Source: Saprospiraceae bacterium
GTDB lineage: Bacteria > Bacteroidota > Bacteroidia > Chitinophagales > Saprospiraceae
NCBI GenBank assembly: GCA_028285085.1
Contig: JANQQI010000030.1
Coordinates: 62,001 to 126,000, forward strand
Reading direction: 5' to 3'
DNA length: 64,000 nucleotides
The position numbers and the translations under genes were made by a program. Shown here one piece after another: positions 29,853 to 38,217 of this stretch. The notes under the pieces were generated by a model that worked only from the letters and a program-made list of their open reading frames with translations, was not told where the DNA came from and did no database searches. Within the stretch, counting starts at the first letter, position 1; the number at the start of each line of letters is the position of its first letter.

Positions 29853-30536
29853 ATGTTAAAACAATACGGCCAACAACTCATCTACCGCTTGATCAACCCT
29901 TTGATCGAAGTATTGATTCGCCTGAAGGTGACGCCAAATACGATCACCTCTATTGGATTAGTCATCACATTTATTGCTACGACAGTCTTCATCATTGGTG
30001 CAGAAACCGGTGAACGGGGCGATCATAGCTATGTTGGCTGGGCCGGTGCCATTATTCTCTTTGCGGGGCTTTTTGATATGATCGATGGCCGCTTGGCGCG
30101 TATGGGCCAAATGGCATCCAAATTTGGTGCGTTGTACGATTCTGTGTTGGATCGCTACAGTGAGTTGATCATGTTTTTAGGTATTTGCTATTACCTGGTT
30201 TCCCACGATTACTTCCTCAGTTCTCTCTTCGCCTTTATTGCTATGATTGGCTCGATTATGGTGAGCTATACCCGAGCCCGAGCCGAAGCCTTGGGAGTAG
30301 ATTGCAGTGTGGGTTGGATGCAACGACCAGAGCGTGTCCTACTCATTGGGATTTCTGCGGTAATGTGTGGAATCGTTTCTAATTTTGTGGGGCCAGATAG
30401 AATAATCTTATTTTCATTTTTTAATTTTGAGGCGATTTCAGTTTTCACTGGACCAATTGCTTTGCTTGCTCTGATGGCTAACGTTACTGCTCTGCGACGA
30501 CTGTTTCACAGTAAGCAAGAGTTGGCCGAGAAATAA
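29853..30536 (+). CDS. CDP-alcohol phosphatidyltransferase, probable phosphatidylinositol-phosphate synthase
   Basis: 227 residues, an integral inner-membrane enzyme with about six transmembrane helices. The full family signature D-x2-D-G-x2-A-R-x8-G-x3-D-x3-D is present: D75, D78, G79, A82, R83, G92, D96, D100. These residues bind the divalent metal and CDP-diacylglycerol. The family members swap CMP for an alcohol. The neighbours (inositol-phosphate synthase, PgpA-like phosphatase, PAP2-type IPC-synthase-like protein) make inositol-1-phosphate the likely acceptor, giving phosphatidylinositol phosphate. That specificity is inferred from context only; a PgsA-like or cardiolipin-like role cannot be excluded from sequence. 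Confidence 0.88.
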   Translation: MLKQYGQQLIYRLINPLIEVLIRLKVTPNTITSIGLVITFIATTVFIIGAETGERGDHSYVGWAGAIILFAGLFDMIDGRLARMGQMASKFGALYDSVLDRYSELIMFLGICYYLVSHDYFLSSLFAFIAMIGSIMVSYTRARAEALGVDCSVGWMQRPERVLLIGISAVMCGIVSNFVGPDRIILFSFFNFEAISVFTGPIALLALMANVTALRRLFHSKQELAEK

Positions 30537-30648
30537 TGTGCAGGCGGACGTCCACAGAAAACTTTCGAACACCTTTTTAACTGGTTCTTTGACTAATGTG
30601 CGGTCTGGTATCAATCATTTGCCAAAGAAGGTTTAATTCGAAGTAAAA

Positions 30649-31617
30649 TTGAAGCAAGGCACTACTGAGACCGCCGATTCACCTATTTTCCAGCGTTTCT
30701 CAACACGTTTTATCGGCATCTATGCCCTGATCCTGGTGTGCTATGTGAGTTGGATCACATTGATGATCGGTGGTATCCGCAATGACCATCTCATCTTTAT
30801 CATCGGCGCAAGTTTCCTACTCTTTTTTAATGATAAAACCCGCAAACTCGTTTTCGCCTTTGGGTTCATCATGCTCTATTGGGTACTGTTCGATTCTATT
30901 CGTATCTATCCCAACATCATGATCAATCCACTTCATATCGCGGAACCCTATTTGATCGAAAAAGCTTGGTTTGGCATCAGTATGGCGGATGGAACGATCC
31001 TGACACCTAATGAATATCTGGGCCGCTATATCGCCAATACTTTCCTCGATATTTATACCGCCATTACCTATATTTCCTGGATACCAGCCCCTTTGGCTTT
31101 CTCCATGTGGATGTATTTCAGCGGGCGTCAGGCACTCGTTGTTCGTTTTCTGTTCATGTTCTTCATGGTGAGTATGACCGGTGTATTCTTCCAGTATTGT
31201 TATCCGGCGGCCCCGCCTTGGTATGTGGAATTGTACGGTTTTACAGAAAATCTGAACGTTCCTGGAAATCCGGGGCGACTCATTAATTTCGATCATTTTT
31301 TCAATGTCAATGTCTTCGGCGGAATGTACAGCCTGAATGGGAATGTTTTTGCGGCGATTCCTTCCTTGCACTGTGCCTTTCCGGTGATTCAGTTTTACTT
31401 TGCCACCAAGCATAAAATTCGGCGTTGGCAATACTTTTTCATTTTGCTTATGCTCAGCACTTGGTTCGCAGCCGTGTACACGAATCACCATTATACAATA
31501 GATGTCATCGCAGGCATTGGAACTGCTATTCTGGTCATTTTAGTCTATGATCAACTACTGCTACGCAGCCGTGTTTTCAATAAGTGGATGGGCCGCTACG
31601 GCCAAATCGTCAGTTAA
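30649..31617 (+). CDS. PAP2-superfamily membrane protein, probable inositol phosphorylceramide synthase
   Basis: 322 residues with about seven hydrophobic helices. PAP2 motifs are visible: YPAAPPWY (about 185-192), the C2 motif IPSLHCAFP with Ser239 and His241, and the C3 motif HHYTID with His281 and Asp285. This is the catalytic His/His/Asp arrangement of the PAP2_3/Aur1-like branch that transfers inositol phosphate from phosphatidylinositol to ceramide. The proposed start is TTG at 30649. An in-frame stop lies at 30634 and the next ATG would remove the first membrane segment, so TTG is likely but unproven. Function as IPC synthase rests on the neighbours; a lipid phosphatase is the alternative. 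Confidence 0.82.
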   Translation: MKQGTTETADSPIFQRFSTRFIGIYALILVCYVSWITLMIGGIRNDHLIFIIGASFLLFFNDKTRKLVFAFGFIMLYWVLFDSIRIYPNIMINPLHIAEPYLIEKAWFGISMADGTILTPNEYLGRYIANTFLDIYTAITYISWIPAPLAFSMWMYFSGRQALVVRFLFMFFMVSMTGVFFQYCYPAAPPWYVELYGFTENLNVPGNPGRLINFDHFFNVNVFGGMYSLNGNVFAAIPSLHCAFPVIQFYFATKHKIRRWQYFFILLMLSTWFAAVYTNHHYTIDVIAGIGTAILVILVYDQLLLRSRVFNKWMGRYGQIVS

Positions 31618-31671
31618 GGTCAAAATCCTTAGAACAACCCGCTTTCTAGCACCATTTAGTCCTTGGGATAG

Positions 31672-31701
31672 TTTGCCAGAACTACATTTTGATTAACTTT
31701 G
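31672..31701 (+). promoter_or_regulatory. Bacteroidota-type promoter of the inositol-phosphate synthase gene
   Basis: TTTG at 31672-31675 and TAACTTTG at 31694-31701 match the -33 TTG and -7 TAnnTTTG boxes with 18 nt between them. Transcription would start near 31708, giving a leader of about 40 nt before the ATG at 31749. Confidence 0.6.
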
Positions 31702-31748
31702 CGACGCAAATTCAGCAATAGAACTTCTTCAAATTTACTTACAGACTT

Positions 31749-33053
31749 ATGGTTAAGCAAGCAAACGGAAAACTCGGTGTTTTACTCCCCGGGATGGGAG
31801 CAGTAGCGACTACTTTCATCGCTGGTGTTTTGGCCATCCGTAAAGGATTAGCCGAGCCGATCGGCTCAGTCACCCAGCTCGGTACCATCCGACTAGGTAA
31901 GCGCACCGAAAAACGCAATCCCCGCATTAAAGATTTTGTTGATCTCGCTTCACTCAATGATATGGTCTTCGGCGGTTGGGATATCTTCCCCGAGAACATG
32001 TACGAAGCAGCCATGAATGCCGAAGTACTCGATGCGCGATTGCTCGAACAGATTCGCCCGGAGTTGGAAGCCATCCAGCCCATGGAAGCTGTTTTCCACA
32101 AAGACTACGTTAAAAAACTCGACGGCAAGCACATTAAGCCGCAAACGAATAAGATGGAATTGGCTGAAGCTCTGATGGAGGATATCCGTCGCTTCAAAGC
32201 CGAAAATAATTGTGATCGCCTAGTGATGATCTGGTGTGGTTCTACCGAGACCTACATCGAAACCAAGCCCGTTCACCAAACCATCGAAGCCCTCGAAGAG
32301 GGACTCCGCAATAATGACCAAGATATTCCACCAAGTATGATCTACGCTTATGCGTCGATCAAAATGGGGGTGCCTTACGCTAATGGTAGTCCGAACCTGT
32401 CTTGCGATGTTCCGGCTTTAGTCGAACTCGCTAAGCAAAATCAAGGTATTATCGCCGGTAAGGATTTCAAAACCGGCCAAACGCTGATGAAGACTATCGT
32501 GGCCCCAGGTTTGAAAGCACGAGCTTTGGGTATCACCGGTTGGTTCTCAACCAATATCCTCGGTAATCGCGACGGCGAAGTACTCGACGATCCCGATAAC
32601 TTCAAAACCAAGGAAGTATCTAAACTCAGTGTTTTAGAGCAAATCCTGGAGCCAGAGCGTCATCCTGAGTTGTACAAAGATTTATATCACAAAGTACGTA
32701 TCAACTATTATCCACCACGTGGAGATAACAAAGAGGGTTGGGATAATATTGACATCCAAGGCTGGCTCGGTTATAATATGCAGATCAAGATCGATTTCTT
32801 GTGCCGCGACTCTATCCTTGCCGCACCGATCGTACTTGACCTTGCCTTGCTGATGGACTTGGCCGCCCGTTCAAATATGAGTGGTATCCAAGAATGGCTC
32901 AGCTTCTACTTCAAGTCACCACAAGTCGGTGAAGGCTTATATCCACAGCACGATATCTTCAAGCAAGAAGCGAAGCTTCTAAATACACTGCGTCATATCC
33001 AGGGAGAGGACTTGATCACTCACCTTGGTCTTGATTACTACGACGAAGAGTAA
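31749..33053 (+). CDS. ino1: myo-inositol-1-phosphate synthase
   Basis: 434 residues. Converts D-glucose 6-phosphate to 1D-myo-inositol 3-phosphate using bound NAD, the committed step of inositol synthesis in the cytoplasm. An N-terminal Rossmann motif is present (GVLLPGMGAVATTFIAGV). Family segments follow: FGGWDIFPENMYEAAMNAEVL, the WCGSTETY region that corresponds to the substrate-binding NTT/TER loop, YANGSPNLSCDVPAL, the GKDFKTGQTLMKTIVAPGL phosphate/NAD segment and LGYNMQIKIDFLCRDSILAAP. Length and layout match the bacterial form. It has its own consensus promoter and is followed after 11 nt by the PgpA-like gene. Confidence 0.95.
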   Translation: MVKQANGKLGVLLPGMGAVATTFIAGVLAIRKGLAEPIGSVTQLGTIRLGKRTEKRNPRIKDFVDLASLNDMVFGGWDIFPENMYEAAMNAEVLDARLLEQIRPELEAIQPMEAVFHKDYVKKLDGKHIKPQTNKMELAEALMEDIRRFKAENNCDRLVMIWCGSTETYIETKPVHQTIEALEEGLRNNDQDIPPSMIYAYASIKMGVPYANGSPNLSCDVPALVELAKQNQGIIAGKDFKTGQTLMKTIVAPGLKARALGITGWFSTNILGNRDGEVLDDPDNFKTKEVSKLSVLEQILEPERHPELYKDLYHKVRINYYPPRGDNKEGWDNIDIQGWLGYNMQIKIDFLCRDSILAAPIVLDLALLMDLAARSNMSGIQEWLSFYFKSPQVGEGLYPQHDIFKQEAKLLNTLRHIQGEDLITHLGLDYYDEE

Positions 33054-33064
33054 ATTATCCCCCG

Positions 33065-33523
33065 TTGGATAAACTTCATAAATTCTTAGCCACGGCAATG
33101 GGGGCGGGTTACGCCCCCATTGCTCCCGGCACCGCAGGCGCCGCAGTTGGTGCGTTGCTACTAGCCGCCTGGACCTGGGTCACCGGCGATCCTCTGCCTA
33201 CCCTGCCACTCGCCTTAGCCTGTCTTATCTCCCTGCTCCTTGGTGTTTGGGTCACCGACCAGCTCGAGCCACAGTGGGGCAAAGACCCTTCGCGGGTCGT
33301 CATCGACGAAGTACTCGGCATGTGGATCACGATGCTTTTTGTACCACTGACCGCATTAAATCTCCTACTTGGATTCATCCTGTTTCGCTTATTTGGTATT
33401 TGGAAACCACTTGGTGTACGTCGCCTGGAAGCTGTGCCCGGTGGTTGGGGCGTCATGCTGGATGACTTATTAGCAGGCATTTACGCCAATCTTTCGTTGC
33501 AAGTTTTGCTTTATTTCCTATGA
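33065..33523 (+). CDS. pgpA: Phosphatidylglycerophosphatase A family protein, probable phosphatidylinositol-phosphate phosphatase
   Basis: 152 residues, membrane protein with about four helices. Family motifs: FLATAMGAGYAPIAPGTAGAAVG at the N-terminus and VVIDEVLGMWITM in the middle, whose Asp-Glu pair is catalytic in PgpA. The start is TTG at 33065. The later ATG at 33098 would cut away the conserved FLAT segment, so TTG is preferred. Members remove the terminal phosphate from phosphatidylglycerophosphate. In this cluster the more likely substrate is phosphatidylinositol phosphate, giving phosphatidylinositol; that is inference from neighbours. Its stop overlaps the next start by 4 nt (ATGA). 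Confidence 0.85.
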   Translation: MDKLHKFLATAMGAGYAPIAPGTAGAAVGALLLAAWTWVTGDPLPTLPLALACLISLLLGVWVTDQLEPQWGKDPSRVVIDEVLGMWITMLFVPLTALNLLLGFILFRLFGIWKPLGVRRLEAVPGGWGVMLDDLLAGIYANLSLQVLLYFL

Positions 33524-33930
33524 CGCCGACTGCGGACAAGCCCCGACGCTCCTGGACGCGCCTCTTTGTCGGGGCGCAGATTGCAGCAATCATTGGCACC
33601 GCAGTAGATTTTGTGGTTGTCTACGTATTGACAGAGTTTGCCGGGATTTGGTATGCCTACTCCAATGCGCTGGGAGCAGCTTGTGGAGCTGTGACAAATT
33701 TCCTGTTAGGACGGTATTGGGTATTCCAAGCAAAAGAGAGCAAAATGCACCATCAGGCCTTTCGTTATTTCCTTGTAGCTACCGGAAGTTTGATCCTCAA
33801 CACCCTCGGCGTCTACCTTTTGACCGAGTTTACCCCTTCTCATTACATGCTTTCCAAAACAATTGTGGCTATTTTCATCGCCGTCACCTTCAATTTTTTG
33901 TTACAGAAAAAATTTGTTTTCCGCCGTTAG
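33520..33930 (+). CDS. GtrA-family membrane protein
   Basis: 136 residues with four predicted membrane helices (AQIAAIIGTAVDFVVVYVL, NALGAACGAVTNFLLGRYWV, YFLVATGSLILNTLGVYLL, TIVAIFIAVTFNFLLQKKF). The GRYWVF and FNFLLQKKFVF motifs are typical of GtrA proteins, which help move polyprenyl- or lipid-linked intermediates across membranes. It is translationally coupled to the PgpA-like gene, so it may flip or present an inositol lipid or a glycosylated derivative. That role is inferred from position only. Confidence 0.82.
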   Translation: MTPTADKPRRSWTRLFVGAQIAAIIGTAVDFVVVYVLTEFAGIWYAYSNALGAACGAVTNFLLGRYWVFQAKESKMHHQAFRYFLVATGSLILNTLGVYLLTEFTPSHYMLSKTIVAIFIAVTFNFLLQKKFVFRR

Positions 33931-34139
33931 CCCTTTCTCTTTCTGGATTTATTTTATTATAAAATTTTATATAAAAACATACTCCATGTCACAAAAGATC
34001 ATTTTTTGGTAAACGCCAGAATTGGCACAAGATTTGTGACTTTGTAAATGTCTGTTTGAATAACAGATTTGCTCCCCTCCCCCGTGTTTTCCCCCCGATT
34101 GAATTTCCATTTCCCAATCACCACCCAAAGTTGGAAGAC

Positions 34140-35501
34140 ATGAACGTAACCTTACTCACAACCACCTTTTTAATCACCCTCTTTTCTATTAACCTACAAG
34201 CCACCACTTATACCTCCGTACGCGATGGTCAGTGGAATGATCCAACCACCTGGGCAACGAATAGTGTCCCTTTTTCCGGTAACGAGGCTAGCGATGAAAT
34301 CATTATTGCCCACCACGTTACTATCGATGACGAGCTGAGTTTAAAAGCGAATACAAGTATTATTGTACAGGCGGGTAGCAGCTTAATGAGTACAAAAAAA
34401 ATCAGCTTTCTAGGCGACGACAATCAACTGCTTATCGAAGCGGATGGCCAATTAATCTGCGATCAACTCGATTTAATGGCAACCAAAGGCGCCGTTAACC
34501 TCCGAGGGTACCTGGAATGCCGACAAATTATGATTCATGCACAGAATGAGCTAAATGCTCAAGGCCAGATACTAGTTGAGAATATTGAACTTAATAAAGG
34601 TGAGATCACTGTTGAAGGTGGATCGATCAGCGTAGCCAACGACTTCAAATTCGACCAATCAGGGACAGCGACAATCAACAACACAACACTGGAAGTTGGA
34701 CATGAATTGCAAGGTAACAACCGAGCAACAATCTACGTCGACGGTGAAAGCACCTTGGATATTGAACACCTTTTACTCAGCACCGAAGCCAGAATTATTG
34801 GCACTGGAACAGGTGGAATGCTGTATACGAATAATAGCACCATCAACTCCGGTTTTATCAGTTGTGTAGATAATGCCTGCCACTACAATGCGAATATAGA
34901 TCTCCCCACTTCACTGAATCTAATGGCTAACACTGATGTACCAGTACAATTGACAGAATTTGCAGCCCACAACGAAGAGGAGATTGTAATGCTGGAATGG
35001 ACAACGACTCGTGAATTAGATAACGACTACTTTACGATTGAGAAATCATACGATGGTACAAGCTGGTTTGTTTTGGCCCGCGTACAAGGGGCTGGCACCA
35101 GCGAAGATGTACACCACTACGCACATGAAGATATTTTGAATGGTGAAACCGCCACTTTTATACATTATCGCTTGCGTCAGACGGACTTCAATGGACTATC
35201 TACTTATTTCAACAACGTTATGATCGAAGTCCCGACGCTTGAACTTGAGGATGTAACCCCCATGCAAACCTTCCCGAATCCAGTAATTGATTTCTTTCAG
35301 TTTCGAGTCGCTAATCTTGACCTGGTGAGCAAAGTACGCCTGGTTAATGCTATGGGGGCCGAAGTGGCCGTATCTATCCAGCCACAGGCTGATAGCTATT
35401 ACGTAGAACTACCTAATGCTTTGCCTGGAGGTACTTATTTTCTGCAAATGGTTGAGGATGGCCAACTGAAAACTGAGAAGATTTTGGTAGCCCGCTACTA
35501 G
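34140..35501 (+). CDS. T9SS type A secreted protein with G8-like beta-helix N-terminal part
   Basis: 453 residues from ATG 34140-34142. This start gives the signal peptide (VTLLTTTFLITLFSINLQA); a longer frame from 34056 lacks one. The N-terminal ~240 residues have the DGQWNDPTTWATNSVPFSG and HHVTIDDELSLKANTSIIVQ pattern of G8-like or right-handed beta-helix modules, where short beta turns repeat. Then comes the common pre-sorting Ig-like segment (PVQLTEFAAHNEEEIVMLEW, HYRLRQTDFNG), and a type A sorting domain (MQTFPNPVIDFFQF, GGTYFLQMV, TEKILVARY). No enzymatic motif is seen. Confidence 0.8.
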   Translation: MNVTLLTTTFLITLFSINLQATTYTSVRDGQWNDPTTWATNSVPFSGNEASDEIIIAHHVTIDDELSLKANTSIIVQAGSSLMSTKKISFLGDDNQLLIEADGQLICDQLDLMATKGAVNLRGYLECRQIMIHAQNELNAQGQILVENIELNKGEITVEGGSISVANDFKFDQSGTATINNTTLEVGHELQGNNRATIYVDGESTLDIEHLLLSTEARIIGTGTGGMLYTNNSTINSGFISCVDNACHYNANIDLPTSLNLMANTDVPVQLTEFAAHNEEEIVMLEWTTTRELDNDYFTIEKSYDGTSWFVLARVQGAGTSEDVHHYAHEDILNGETATFIHYRLRQTDFNGLSTYFNNVMIEVPTLELEDVTPMQTFPNPVIDFFQFRVANLDLVSKVRLVNAMGAEVAVSIQPQADSYYVELPNALPGGTYFLQMVEDGQLKTEKILVARY

Positions 35502-35518
35502 ACTTTGAGAGTAATTAG

Positions 35519-35571
35519 GGCCACCGGAGTCAGACTAGTATTAGTCTGGCTCTTTGTGCTTGAAGGTGGCC
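35519..35571. terminator. Nested hairpin, probable bidirectional terminator
   Basis: The inner stem is 11 bp (35527-35537 with 35542-35552) followed by TTT. The outer arms GGCCACC and GGTGGCC (35519-35525 with 35565-35571) enclose it. It sits between convergent genes. Confidence 0.65.
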
Positions 35572-35590
35572 ACAATTCGGATTGATTTTA

Positions 35591-36721
35591 TTAAACTTTA
35601 TTCGCCAATAAGCGACCGATATGAAACCCTTGCTGTTCCAAACCGAAAGCCGTTTCCTCCAGCGCAGAAGACAAGGAAAGCGGACGTCGCTGAATAGAAA
35701 AAGCCGCTAGCAATCCTAAATCCCGTACAGCATCTGCTTCGGCATCAAGATAGCCACAGCAGGCAATCACCGGCACCTGTTGCTGAGAGGCACGCTTACT
35801 GATTCCCTGAATTAATTTGCCACTCAGGCTTTGTCGATCGATCTTACCTTCACCGGTGATCACTACATCTGCTTTGGTAAGCGCTTGTTCAAAATTAGTG
35901 ATATCCATCACGAGCTCGATACCACTTTTGAGCTGTCCACCGAGTAAGGCCGCTAGGCCAGCCCCTAGTCCACCCGCTGCACCACCGCCCGGTATTTCAT
36001 CCACGAGCTGCTTCAAATAGCGGTCACAGACTTCAGCAAAATTGCGCAAGCCATCATCCAGTTGTTCAATCATTTCAGCATCTGCTCCCTTTTGAGTCGC
36101 ATAAACATGAGCTGCCCCCCCCGGCCCGTAGAGTGGATTGATCACATCACATAGGACTTCAATTTTCAGGGATTGCCAAGGGCGTGCAATCGGGGGAATG
36201 ATCCGACGTAAGCGTAGTAAGTCACCTCCCGTTCCTGCCAATGATTGTCCCCACTCATCTTGCAATTGATAACCTAAAGCGTGCGCCATACCCAGCCCAG
36301 CATCATTGGTCGCACTTCCTCCAATGCCCAGCACCAAACGTCGTGCTCCCCGACGAATAGCATCCGCGATCATCGTTCCAAAACCAAAAGTTGAACTTTC
36401 CCAAGGATTGCGCTCCGCGCTCGGCACCAATTGCAGACCTGCCGCCTGGGCCATATCTAAATAAGCAGTAGCCGTTCTCTCCACCCAGCTGTATCCCGCC
36501 TGCACCGGATTGCCTAGAGGGCCACGAACATCTAGCTCAACCCATTCGCCGTGAGCGTGCCAGTTGAGAATTTCAGCCGTCCCCTCTCCACCATCCGCCA
36601 GCGGAAAACAATGAGTAGTAATTTCCGGGTGGGCTCGCTCCAGTCCGCGCGCAATTGCTTCCGCCACTTGGGGTGCGGGCAGGGCATCTTTGAAAGAATC
36701 CGGGGCAATGAGGATATGCAT
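35591..36721 (-). CDS. Glycerate kinase (GarK/GlxK family)
   Basis: 376 residues, cytoplasmic. Phosphorylates D-glycerate with ATP, giving 2-phosphoglycerate in this family. Family features: the N-terminal MHILIAPDSFKDALPAPQVA, ADGGEGT, FGFGTMIADAIRRGARRLVLGIGGSATNDAGLGM and a VVITGEGKIDRQSLSGKLIQGI segment. Length is normal. It has no obvious partner gene here; it is monocistronic and convergent with the T9SS gene to its left. Confidence 0.93.
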   Translation of the reverse strand: MHILIAPDSFKDALPAPQVAEAIARGLERAHPEITTHCFPLADGGEGTAEILNWHAHGEWVELDVRGPLGNPVQAGYSWVERTATAYLDMAQAAGLQLVPSAERNPWESSTFGFGTMIADAIRRGARRLVLGIGGSATNDAGLGMAHALGYQLQDEWGQSLAGTGGDLLRLRRIIPPIARPWQSLKIEVLCDVINPLYGPGGAAHVYATQKGADAEMIEQLDDGLRNFAEVCDRYLKQLVDEIPGGGAAGGLGAGLAALLGGQLKSGIELVMDITNFEQALTKADVVITGEGKIDRQSLSGKLIQGISKRASQQQVPVIACCGYLDAEADAVRDLGLLAAFSIQRRPLSLSSALEETAFGLEQQGFHIGRLLANKV

Positions 36722-36941
36722 ACTGATAAATTTGGGCGAAAAGATACGGATTCCAAAAAGAAAATGCTTCTCTCATAAGGGTTCTTCTGCATTTGAAATC
36801 GAGTATATCATCAAAGTAAAACCGGACACACTATAAATAAACCCATACAAAACACTTTGATCCAAAAAAAAACATTAAATTTACAAAACATACCTAGCGA
36901 GAGAACTGAATAATCATTCAGCTTTATCAATATGCTTTATA

Positions 36942-37931
36942 ATGTCACACCCCGTTGAAATCACACTTTTGGTTAATGATCCTCGTTCACCTTTGGATGT
37001 CGAAGAATATAGATTTATTCAAAAAGCAATTTTAAAAATAAAACAGGAAGACAAAGTCTATTTTGAATTAAAAGCACATGATCAAATCCATCATATAACT
37101 GAAGATTTTCAAAAAAATAGACTACTAATTTTTGGGAGTAATTTATACTTACAAGATAAAAACGCTCATAAAGTACCATTGCTTTTTCCACGAAAAAGTA
37201 ATCAAGCATTATATTCTTTCGATTGCATCATAGTAGGTGCAACTTATAACGCCAAAAAAATATGGCAGCATTGGCAAACCTTTGATTTTCTCATCTATCT
37301 AAATCCAGAATGTCAATCTAAAGTGCGAGAAGTGTTTTTAAAAAATTTCATATATGCATTTGCTAGCAAAAATAAATCTATCAAAGAAGTTTATAAGTTT
37401 GCGTTGAGCGAAACTGCAAAAATTACTCCCCTTCCCAAATACTTACCTCAATTGTATAGTAAGAATTTAGAGTTGCCTATTCAACCAAGATTTGACGACA
37501 TTAGCAACACAGATGAATCTTTGGAAACTATTATTAATCAGTTAAATACGATCCTTGATGAGGTTGAGAAACTGGAAGAAGAGTTACCTAAAGATAAATT
37601 CTTCTATAAAACGTATAAATGGTTATCTCGCAACAGAGATAATCTCGTTGCAAAAATGTTAAGCAAATATTTCCCAGATTGTAAACCAGACAATCAAGAA
37701 CACATAAAACAAGATTTATACATCCTCATCACACTACTTGAAATAAGTCTTTTAGATGAAAATAAAGAAATACTAGCAGAACCAGAGGTAGATTTACATT
37801 TTGCAGACGAAATTATTAGATATCAAAATGCACTCAATTATTTAAAGCAACGATCAGAAGGTGTTTGCCCTAAAATGGAATATACTGAGCTAGCTAATTT
37901 CTTAGATTTCTTATCATCACGACTTCTTTAA
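36942..37931 (+). CDS. Unrecognised cytoplasmic protein with CHAT-like fold lacking catalytic residues (tentative)
   Basis: 329 residues, no signal peptide or membrane segment. I do not recognise it as a named family. Residues 1-160 show an alpha/beta pattern resembling a CHAT (caspase-like) domain. A strand RLLIFGSN (60-67) sits where CHAT proteins have the His of SGHG. A second strand DCIIVGATYNA (94-104) sits where they have the NAC(Y) Cys. Then FLIYLNPECQSKVREVFLKN and FIYAFASKNKSIKEVYKFAL (115-154) resemble the final strand and helices. Neither catalytic His nor Cys is present at those places. Residues 190-329 are helical, with an acidic heptad-like stretch (LNTILDEVEKLEEEL). Base composition is far more AT-rich than the neighbours, which suggests transfer. 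The last 4 nt overlap a convergent small ORF. Confidence 0.6.
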   Translation: MSHPVEITLLVNDPRSPLDVEEYRFIQKAILKIKQEDKVYFELKAHDQIHHITEDFQKNRLLIFGSNLYLQDKNAHKVPLLFPRKSNQALYSFDCIIVGATYNAKKIWQHWQTFDFLIYLNPECQSKVREVFLKNFIYAFASKNKSIKEVYKFALSETAKITPLPKYLPQLYSKNLELPIQPRFDDISNTDESLETIINQLNTILDEVEKLEEELPKDKFFYKTYKWLSRNRDNLVAKMLSKYFPDCKPDNQEHIKQDLYILITLLEISLLDENKEILAEPEVDLHFADEIIRYQNALNYLKQRSEGVCPKMEYTELANFLDFLSSRLL

Positions 37932-38080
37932 CTCAACTCTTCATTAATACTTGCAATTTCTGATAGCACCTGCCGTAATTCCCTTTCATATTTTTCTCGT
38001 TGATTAATTAAAACTTTAATCTTATTCCGTAGTTTTATTTCTTTTAATTTCAATGCGCGAATTTTTCGTACTGAACTCAT
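37928..38080 (-). CDS. Small basic helical protein (50 residues), hypothetical
   Basis: A short frame from ATG 38078-38080 to TAA at 37928-37930. The product starts MSSVRKIRALKLKEIKLRNK and ends in an acidic ISINEELS-like tail. It is almost entirely predicted helix with Leu/Ile at heptad-like spacing and many Lys/Arg, so a coiled coil is plausible. It has the same AT-rich composition as the 329-residue gene it meets end to end, and sits just after a terminator, so it could be transcribed on its own. No family is recognised and chance cannot be excluded. Confidence 0.4.
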   Translation of the reverse strand: MSSVRKIRALKLKEIKLRNKIKVLINQREKYERELRQVLSEIASINEELS

Positions 38081-38133
38081 AGTATGTTAAAATAAGTGTA
38101 TATAATACTATTAATTTACGCAAAAATTTACAC

Positions 38134-38161
38134 AAAAAAAAGCTCCTGCAGAACAGGAGCT
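38134..38161 (-). terminator. Intrinsic terminator of the sulfur assimilation operon
   Basis: An 8-bp stem (38141-38148 with 38154-38161, AGCTCCTG type) with a 5-nt loop is followed on the minus strand by eight T. It lies about 57 nt past the stop codon of the last operon gene. Confidence 0.85.
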
Positions 38162-38217
38162 CCTTAACAAAACTGTAATTCTAAATTTATATCTTAATTC
38201 CTTGAATTGGATTATTT

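Noticed and set aside
30817-31491. 224-residue minus-strand frame inside the PAP2-like gene
   Set aside because: It is antisense to a gene with clear PAP2 motifs and membrane helices; the antisense product is low in hydrophobic structure and has no motif.
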